The position numbers were made by a program, and so were the translations under genes. A DNA stretch of 55,574 nt. Origin: JAQVEB01 sp028698105 (GTDB taxonomy: Bacteria > Bacteroidota > Bacteroidia > Bacteroidales > Dysgonomonadaceae). Numbering within the stretch: position 1 is the first letter of the stretch; each line of letters opens with the position of its first letter. Where the stretch lies: assembly GCA_964293155.1 (NCBI GenBank), contig CAXYYA010000023.1, forward strand, positions 1 to 55,574. The letters run 5' to 3'. The notes beneath the pieces are model-generated. The model was not told the DNA's origin. It made no database searches and saw only the letters and a list, made by a program, of their open reading frames with translations. Below are positions 49,664 through 55,574 of the stretch, one piece after another.

Positions 49664-51868
49664 TTACGGTTGAGCTATTTTTTTACCAGCCAGTCCATTG
49701 GCAAATCCGCCATACGCAGGTTTGCGATTGTAATTCAGCGTCCAAAGTCCGATAGGCTCCCCTGCTCTCCATGAAGAAGTGATAGGACTATCTGTTGCAG
49801 CCCATTGCGTGATACCATAACGTTGAGCCGCGGGAACGTTTTCGAAATAAGATTTAAGTATAAACTCATAAAAATTGGCTTGTCGTTGTAATTGCTCAAA
49901 CGTAGCGTTTTCGGTTTTGATGTTATTGCCGTCCTCACCTTGGATTCCCATATCGAGTTCGGAAATTTTCACCAACTTTCCGGTACCGGCCAAAGATTTG
50001 AACATTTTGCTTATTGCTTCTTCCTGTGTTGCTTGTTCTGTTGCATCCGATTTCAAAGTCACGTGCATTTGCGTTCCGATACCGTCAATTTTTGTAACAT
50101 CGTCTGATTCCAAATATTCAATATATTTTATCAATCCTTGGCATTTTGCTTGTGAGATTGATTCCAAACCGTAATCATTTATGAATAATTTCATATCTGA
50201 TCCTCCATATTTACGGGCGAACTCAATTGCTTTACGCGCATAGTCCTTTCCCATATAATCTTGCCAGTAAAACTCATCTTCGGCCATATTCGTTTTACCA
50301 ATACCAGTTTTTATTTGGGATGGATCGGGCCAATCTGACATGGGTTCGTTAACGACATCCCAAGCCTTGACATAATCTTTCGTTACTTCCATCACGCCTT
50401 TAATCCATCTTTCCAATTCATTAGTGATAATTTCCTTCTTTTGTTCGGGAGTTTTTTCAATAATTATATCACCTGGGCCTCCATAGCCTTCACCTTCGGC
50501 AGAAAGTCCCCGTGTAGAATTATTTCCCCATCCCATCCAGCCAGTTGCGCCATTTTCAAAATCACCCCCCTCTATTAAACTTTTGGAGCTTCCAACAGGA
50601 GCTAGTGTGATATTATCAATGTAAACCGTACCGGCATAATCACCAAAACTGATAACGAAACGGTTACGATCTGCCTTTGTTGCCTTTGTTTTTAATTCGT
50701 ATTCAGTCCATTCTTTCGATATATTGAATGTACCGAAACTATTTGATGAATAATCGGCAGTAGATTGAATCTCTGCACGGATTGTTCCGGCAGTAGTGGC
50801 TTTAACAACAAATTTCAAAACATACTCTACATTCATATCAAGTGGCGGATTCAGATCGTAAGCCACCTGTGCAGACCAAAAATTTGTAACGGTGGGATTC
50901 GTAAATGTATAAGCGTATCCGGCGCTCCCACTACCGCTTTCGTTGTATTTTTTCAATTTAATGTTGTCGAAATAATAGCTTGTGGCTGTTTTACCCAGGT
51001 TGAAAGCAATAGTTCCGGTGTTCAGCAAATCCTGCGTTACCGTGATCTGTTTGGTGAACGTAGTCCAAGAGGTAGTAGAATTAATCGTTCCGAAAAAATC
51101 CCAAAATTTATATTGATAAGGAACTACATGTGCCTGAGTTGCGAAGGAAGTCACCACATCAGATTTTACATCCATGGATAATTCATACTTTTCACCCACT
51201 TGCATTGAAGGTGAAAATGTTACGAAGAATTGACAGTCCCAATCATTCGTACGAACCAACTCATTCGTAATCTTTATCGCGCGTCCTTTTCCGTCAGAGC
51301 CGCCTCCGATGGGAGTAAACGAAACAATGGCATTTTGATTATATTGATAATTTGAAGCATTGTCTGTCTCAAAATCGGCACTTGTAACCACATCCCATGT
51401 CGGTACGCTGTTTCCCGGAATAATTATCGGTTCAAGCAACGAATTCAGATATTTAGCATTCTGATTTGCGTGCCAGCACAGCGTATGACCATAAATACCA
51501 ATACCTGCTTCTTTAGCTACCGCTACAAAGTTTTCCACATTTGTCAGGTTCAGGCTACCGTTTGCCTGTACAACAGCGCCGTGTTTCATTTCCCAACCTG
51601 CAGTCATTTCATCGAAATTGGAACTAACAAGACTATATACCAGTTCTTTTTTTGTAAATTCACCTACGGAAACACCTAAACCCAGCTTAAAATTAGGATT
51701 TGCAGTCCGATCTATATATGATTTCAAAACATCATATTGATTAAGATATTCAAGCTGCGCGATGCTTTCCGGTTTGTTTACGGAATATTCAAGCCTGCTG
51801 TCATCCGCACAATCTGTCATTAAAACAGTAATAATGACAATCAACAAGGAGTAATACGTATATTTCAT
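49664..51868 (-). CDS. GH10 endo-1,4-beta-xylanase with inserted CBMs
   Basis: 734 residues, about twice a plain GH10. The lipoprotein signal ends at Cys20 (VLMTDC). The barrel begins at about 43 (DVLKSYIDRTANPNFKLGLGVS) with the early motif GHTLCWHANQN (near 127-137), is interrupted from about 148 to 475 by two CBM4/9/22-like beta-sandwich modules (VTSADFETDNASNYQYNQNA..., LIEGGDFENGATGWMGWG), and resumes with ITNELERWIKGVMEVTKDYVKAWDVVNEP (acid/base Glu508) and KISELDMG (nucleophile Glu637). This nested layout is known from Bacteroidetes Xyn10 enzymes. It should be the outer-membrane enzyme that first cuts xylan. Confidence 0.94.
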   Translation of the reverse strand: MKYTYYSLLIVIITVLMTDCADDSRLEYSVNKPESIAQLEYLNQYDVLKSYIDRTANPNFKLGLGVSVGEFTKKELVYSLVSSNFDEMTAGWEMKHGAVVQANGSLNLTNVENFVAVAKEAGIGIYGHTLCWHANQNAKYLNSLLEPIIIPGNSVPTWDVVTSADFETDNASNYQYNQNAIVSFTPIGGGSDGKGRAIKITNELVRTNDWDCQFFVTFSPSMQVGEKYELSMDVKSDVVTSFATQAHVVPYQYKFWDFFGTINSTTSWTTFTKQITVTQDLLNTGTIAFNLGKTATSYYFDNIKLKKYNESGSGSAGYAYTFTNPTVTNFWSAQVAYDLNPPLDMNVEYVLKFVVKATTAGTIRAEIQSTADYSSNSFGTFNISKEWTEYELKTKATKADRNRFVISFGDYAGTVYIDNITLAPVGSSKSLIEGGDFENGATGWMGWGNNSTRGLSAEGEGYGGPGDIIIEKTPEQKKEIITNELERWIKGVMEVTKDYVKAWDVVNEPMSDWPDPSQIKTGIGKTNMAEDEFYWQDYMGKDYARKAIEFARKYGGSDMKLFINDYGLESISQAKCQGLIKYIEYLESDDVTKIDGIGTQMHVTLKSDATEQATQEEAISKMFKSLAGTGKLVKISELDMGIQGEDGNNIKTENATFEQLQRQANFYEFILKSYFENVPAAQRYGITQWAATDSPITSSWRAGEPIGLWTLNYNRKPAYGGFANGLAGKKIAQP

Positions 51869-51888
51869 TTTATCTTCATTTTAATAAA

Positions 51889-52917
51889 TCAGTTTACGTT
51901 GTAATTTGGCTTGAAGGTTTCTAACTTAACCCCCCGATCACGCGCGACAAGCGTATCTTTCGTACTATATGATCTTCCCGTCATGGAAATATTATAATCG
52001 AGATAGAGAGCGTTCCTGTCTTTATTTCCCCAACTGTTTTTCTCTCCCTTTTCAATGAATGTTCCTGTTCCGGTGACTTCAAACCCTGTTGTTGAACTGG
52101 AAACCGTACATTTATTATTACCATCGAATGTAAGGAGTAATTTACAAGGCGTATTTTCACCCACAGCATTTACGATATTAACGGTGTATTCAACTGCTTT
52201 TAAAGACAACGTTTTCAATCCGATAACCTCATTATTCTCAACGAATTGAGCATGTCGAACCTTCGTGGTTGTCGTTCCGTCTTGTGTGATCATATCAACA
52301 CCTCTGCGCAAATAATTCGCATGCCATTGGTTAATAAATTTCACACAATATAGTACGAAATCTTTAGGTTGTACATCCCAATCCGAAGTTCTTGTTTTAA
52401 TTGGGTTTTGAACTTTAGGGGTACCGGAAAGTATTGAGTCGGCGTTCACAACTTTTGTCATTCTCAAAGGAATTACATAAGTGTTGGATATGGACTTCGG
52501 ATCGGAAAAAAAAGCATCGGTTAACTGTACCAATACACTCCCTTGTAAAGCATTTTTCAATGATATTTTTCCCGCTCCCAAAGAATAATGAGTTGAAGGC
52601 ATTGCTGTTACCGGAGCATTAGTGGAAAAAAACAAGTTATTGCATAAAGAGTTATCGACTGTGAAATCTATATCAACTTGTTTGTTGTTGGAATACACAC
52701 CTCCCATGGTAGCATATATCTCGCACTTGTGTTCGTTATCGAGACTTGTGTCATAAATGTCCTCCCCCAAAACAATGGTTCTCACCGGATATTGGTAGGC
52801 AAAATACACCGTTGTGTAGTCGAAATTAGGAAAATCAATATCTTGATTCCTACAAGAGGTTATGCTTAACGCTATAAAACTCACAATTAGTATAGGAAAC
52901 AATTTTAAATTTTTCAT
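51889..52917 (-). CDS. DUF1735-type surface lipoprotein
   Basis: 342 residues. The lipoprotein signal ends near Cys22 (LSITSCRN). The N-terminal half (PNFDYTTVYFAYQYPVRTIVLGEDIYDTSLDNEHKCEIYATMGGVY) matches DUF1735 (BT_3987-like Ig-like domain); the C-terminal half fits DUF5627-like surface modules (MTKVVNADSILSGTP, GMTGRSY). In xylan loci, the gene after SusD often encodes a surface glycan-binding protein, and lipidation and position support that here. No binding residues can be assigned. It starts 35 bases after the SusD stop and is followed by GH10 after 20 bases. Confidence 0.8.
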   Translation of the reverse strand: MKNLKLFPILIVSFIALSITSCRNQDIDFPNFDYTTVYFAYQYPVRTIVLGEDIYDTSLDNEHKCEIYATMGGVYSNNKQVDIDFTVDNSLCNNLFFSTNAPVTAMPSTHYSLGAGKISLKNALQGSVLVQLTDAFFSDPKSISNTYVIPLRMTKVVNADSILSGTPKVQNPIKTRTSDWDVQPKDFVLYCVKFINQWHANYLRRGVDMITQDGTTTTKVRHAQFVENNEVIGLKTLSLKAVEYTVNIVNAVGENTPCKLLLTFDGNNKCTVSSSTTGFEVTGTGTFIEKGEKNSWGNKDRNALYLDYNISMTGRSYSTKDTLVARDRGVKLETFKPNYNVN

Positions 52918-52952
52918 ATTTTTTATTCTTTATAATTTTACTGATCAACAAC

Positions 52953-54728
52953 TTACCATCCTGCATTTTGCTCCAAGTTATTCCATTTTTGGATCTCGGA
53001 GTAAGGAATCGGTCCGTAATACATATATTCTTTATATGCTCTGTTTTCAACATCGATAGGCGTATATTGCAATAAACCGTCGGCTTGTCTGGCAATTCTC
53101 ATACCATCGGCTGTTTCGTTCAGGTTTTCTTTCCAACGGCGTAAATCCCAAAAACGAAAGTTTTCGAAACAGAGTTCTAAGCGACGTTCATTTCTTATTA
53201 GCGCACGCATTTTGTCTTTATCGTTTTTGACACTTTCCAAGTAAACATCACCATTGGCTCCAATTCCGGCTCTTGCCCTGATTGCTTTAACGACATCGTA
53301 TGCGCTATAATTATTGGCTCCTTTGCCGGTGGGGCCATAAGCTTCGTTTGCAGCTTCGGCATACGCCAAGAAGATCTCCGTATAACGAATGCGGGCTGTG
53401 TAATGCTTCTGTTGTGTATTGTACTGCGGGTTAGGATTACAATCCGAACGCAACAATTTGCGCAAATAGTATCCGGTACGTGTTGAATATCCGTTTTCTC
53501 TGTTTAACGCATCATTGTTTGTACCGTATGTTCCGGTGATAATAGTACTGTTATTCGGACCTTGCACACCACCATTAACTACTACATATTTGGTTAACCG
53601 AGGGTCGCGATTAGCGTATGGGTTGTCCACTTGATAACCACTTTGCGAGTCCGTAATCGGATAACCATTTGCCATAGGAAAAGCATCCACGAGGTTTTGT
53701 GAGGGGTTTATCCTTCCTCGCCCATATAAGGAGGGTGGAAAATTATTTGCCTCGAGTTCATTACTTTGTCCAACGTCGCTTCTCCATATAATTTCACGGG
53801 GAGTTGCGCCTGATGCTAAACCATTGATTTCTGCAAAATTTGCATACCACGTTCCTCCGTTATTATCCAATCCACTTATTCCGTTTATACGGTTTAACAC
53901 CGCAGCGGCATAATTGGCAGCATTTTCCCATGTTACTCCCGATCCCGTACTGTATGCAGGGCTTGCTGCAAGCAAAGCTGTTTGAGCTCGTACAGCTTCA
54001 ACAATTCGACCTGTAATGCGCCCCCGCATTATATTTCCATTTACTCGGTTATAATCACCTGCATTGGTTATTCCTAAATTTTTATATTTAGATGGAATAG
54101 CACTATCCGAGACATCGCCAAAGTCCAAAGGAAGCAAATCTATCGCCTTTTGCGCATCATCGAATATTTGCTGAACACACTCCTGAAAAGTGTTTCTGGG
54201 TTGGTCAAAGTCAGAAGAAGCCGATTCGGTAGCGGTAATAATTGGAACTCCCAATAATCTCCCATCGGCTGTCCACCCACCGTGAGCCAACAACAAATAA
54301 TACATATGCACCGCGCGTAAACCATAAGCTTCGCCTTTCAATCGGTCATTGTACATCGTGCGTATCAATTCATCTTTACTCCAAACAACCTGATCTGTGT
54401 TTTCGAGAAAAATGTTTAAATATTGAATAGCATTTTTTCTTCCTTGCCATTGCGACATCGGATTATCGTTTGCCGTCCATGAACCGGTAGCCATTCTCAA
54501 ATAGTTATTCGCGTTGTCATTTGTCACTGCGTCGTCTGTTGCCACATCGCTGTTTGGCGATGCGGAATAGGGCAGTAAGATATATGCGTTAGCCAGAATA
54601 CCTTGTGCGTACGTGGGCTCATTATACATAGCTTCTATTCCTCTGTTATTTTCGATGGCCGGAGTGAAAAGGTCGTCACAAGCCGCGAACAGAAGTAAAA
54701 AAGCCAGTAATTTTATACTATTTTTCAT
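52953..54728 (-). CDS. SusD/RagB-family nutrient-binding lipoprotein
   Basis: 591 residues from MKNSIKLLAFLLLFAACDD (lipobox Cys17). Characteristic SusD segments are LTTDDAVTNDNANNY-like ATDDAVTNDNANNYLRMATGSWT, GEAYGLRAVHMYYLLLAHGGW, RITGRIVEAVRAQTALLAASPAYS, IRYTEIFLAYAEAANEAYGP and the C-terminal RRLELCFENFRFWDLRRWKENL. TPR-like helices form the fold. It is the outer-membrane lid that binds xylo-oligosaccharides and opens over the SusC barrel. It starts 32 bases downstream of the susC stop and precedes the DUF1735 gene by 35. Confidence 0.95.
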   Translation of the reverse strand: MKNSIKLLAFLLLFAACDDLFTPAIENNRGIEAMYNEPTYAQGILANAYILLPYSASPNSDVATDDAVTNDNANNYLRMATGSWTANDNPMSQWQGRKNAIQYLNIFLENTDQVVWSKDELIRTMYNDRLKGEAYGLRAVHMYYLLLAHGGWTADGRLLGVPIITATESASSDFDQPRNTFQECVQQIFDDAQKAIDLLPLDFGDVSDSAIPSKYKNLGITNAGDYNRVNGNIMRGRITGRIVEAVRAQTALLAASPAYSTGSGVTWENAANYAAAVLNRINGISGLDNNGGTWYANFAEINGLASGATPREIIWRSDVGQSNELEANNFPPSLYGRGRINPSQNLVDAFPMANGYPITDSQSGYQVDNPYANRDPRLTKYVVVNGGVQGPNNSTIITGTYGTNNDALNRENGYSTRTGYYLRKLLRSDCNPNPQYNTQQKHYTARIRYTEIFLAYAEAANEAYGPTGKGANNYSAYDVVKAIRARAGIGANGDVYLESVKNDKDKMRALIRNERRLELCFENFRFWDLRRWKENLNETADGMRIARQADGLLQYTPIDVENRAYKEYMYYGPIPYSEIQKWNNLEQNAGW

Positions 54729-54760
54729 AACTGATATCATATATTGTTTTTACTCGTTAA

Positions 54761-55574
54761 TTAGAATACCGCTTTAATGCCTACGTTATAAAATCGGGTT
54801 TGCGGGGCTGTAGTCACATTCATTTCCAACAATTTACTTTCTTTCGATAATGTCAGGAGATTTGAACCGCTAACATAAGCGGAAATCTCATGAAGAAAAA
54901 AGTTCTGCAAAATATTCTTCGGTAAATCATAAGTAAGTTGTACTTTGGCCAAATTAAAACGGTCATTTTTATACAACCAAAAATCTGAATTGCGAAAATT
55001 GTTAGCCCCACTTTGCGTTGTCAAACGTGGAAATGTTGCGGTCGTTTTAGTTTCTTCCGTCCAACGTTCTCTGACCACTTCTGAATATTTTCTGTCACCA
55101 TATATCCAATAATAGGTGCTGTTCTTTATTCCATATGCACCCAAATTGGTCGTTCCCAGTGCAAAGAAAGTAAAGTTTCTCCACTTTGCCGTTAAATTTA
55201 CGCCTCCTGTAAATGGGGTACCATACCAGCCACCGCGTCCGAGGAATATTTCATCTTTTTCATCTATAACACCATCATTGTTTTGATCAACATATTTAAT
55301 ATCCCCTGGTTTTATTGAACCTCCAAATTTCTGTTCAGGAGAATTCTCCACATCCTGTTGGTCTGAGAAAAATCCGACATTTTGCAATCCCCAAATTCCA
55401 TCTATAGGCATTCCCTGCCGGTTTTGATACGCATACTCGTAATTTTCATCACGTTGCGTTGCCTTTGTAGTATAATAAGTTGCTGCGAAACCCAGCGAAA
55501 GATCTATTTCTCCCACCCGTTTGTTTAAATTCAAACTGATGTCGAATCCTTTACGTAAATTGTTGTTATAATTA
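54761..55574 (-). CDS. SusC-like TonB-dependent receptor, C-terminal part
   Basis: Only the last 271 codons are in the window; the 5' part lies beyond base 55574, and the frame is open to the edge (NYNNNLRKGFDISLN...). It contains beta-barrel strands typical of the SusC C-terminus: DLSLGFAATYYTTKATQRD, GMPIDGIWGLQNVGFFSDQQD, DIKYVDQNNDGVIDEKDEIFLGRGG, ANLTAKWRNFTFFALGTT-like strands, and LYKNDRFNLAKVQLTYDLPKNI with a final strand ending KAVF. Together with SusD it would import xylan fragments using TonB energy. The terminus is intact and the stop is at 54761. Confidence 0.94.
   Translation of the reverse strand, partial: NYNNNLRKGFDISLNLNKRVGEIDLSLGFAATYYTTKATQRDENYEYAYQNRQGMPIDGIWGLQNVGFFSDQQDVENSPEQKFGGSIKPGDIKYVDQNNDGVIDEKDEIFLGRGGWYGTPFTGGVNLTAKWRNFTFFALGTTNLGAYGIKNSTYYWIYGDRKYSEVVRERWTEETKTTATFPRLTTQSGANNFRNSDFWLYKNDRFNLAKVQLTYDLPKNILQNFFLHEISAYVSGSNLLTLSKESKLLEMNVTTAPQTRFYNVGIKAVF

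Noticed and set aside
1..55574. Insertion sequences, prophage or integrative element
   Set aside because: No transposase, integrase or phage genes and no att-like direct repeats were found; the repeats seen are short intergenic ones.

Overview
The window looks like chromosomal DNA of an anaerobic or microaerophilic member of the Bacteroidetes (order Bacteroidales; a Dysgonomonadaceae/Porphyromonadaceae relative is my best guess). The reasons are a SusC/SusD pair with its glycoside hydrolases, promoters of the TTTG-N20-TAnnTTTG type, almost no Shine-Dalgarno sequences, a tmRNA whose tag ends in YALAA, many lipoproteins, and DUF4254, DUF2231 and BON-lipoprotein genes typical of the phylum. The genus is inference. 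No phage, transposase or CRISPR array was seen.

Layout. (1) 69-6013: cutC and an exported GH20 hexosaminidase (+), then nfo-nhaD (-) and a YbjQ-family gene. (2) 6071-11908: a tight five-gene operon with a Tat-exported Gfo/Idh/MocA oxidoreductase, a Tat-exported TIM-barrel isomerase-like protein, a Tat-exported gluconate-dehydrogenase small subunit, a GMC flavoprotein and a membrane-anchored cytochrome with nine CXXCH motifs. It reads as a periplasmic sugar-oxidising respiratory module. (3) 11926-14384: a PhoR/PhoB-like two-component system (-). (4) 14837-18658: a DUF2231 membrane protein, a lipoprotein rubrerythrin, a palindromic intergenic repeat, a CMD/AhpD-like gene and a double esterase. 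(5) 18681-19171: tmRNA (-) with promoter and terminator. (6) 19338-22873: two convergent pairs of envelope-glycan genes, GT2-GT4 (+) and DUF4254-GT9 (-). (7) 23040-28730: an M28 peptidase, NfnA/NfnB-type oxidoreductase genes with repeats before each, pdxB carrying a palindrome inside its reading frame, and a small lipoprotein. (8) 28909-35707: a TPR lipoprotein, an operon of an MCP-sensor-like protein plus two TrkH paralogues, and an anSME-type radical SAM enzyme. (9) 35833-40681: tRNA-Lys, S-adenosylhomocysteinase, an HEXXH protein with exported MsrB-MsrA, BON and SH3 proteins, and a PAP2 phosphatase.

(10) 40781-55574 (-) is a xylan utilisation locus. In transcription order it holds SusC (running off the window), SusD, a DUF1735-type surface lipoprotein, a GH10 xylanase with carbohydrate-binding modules inserted in its catalytic domain, a GH43-CBM6 gene broken by a frameshift, two GH43 enzymes, an SGNH esterase and a three-catalytic-domain esterase (CE6-CE1-CBM48-CE1). 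Together they would bind xylan at the surface, cut the backbone, import oligosaccharides, remove arabinose/xylose branches and strip acetyl and feruloyl-type esters.

Points for a second look are the nonaheme-cytochrome/GMC operon, the palindrome read in frame inside pdxB, a decayed copy of the promoter and first nine codons upstream of nfnA, the heptamer repeats between nfnA and nfnB, the homopolymer frameshift in the GH43-CBM6 gene, and the MCP-like/TrkH/TrkH operon.
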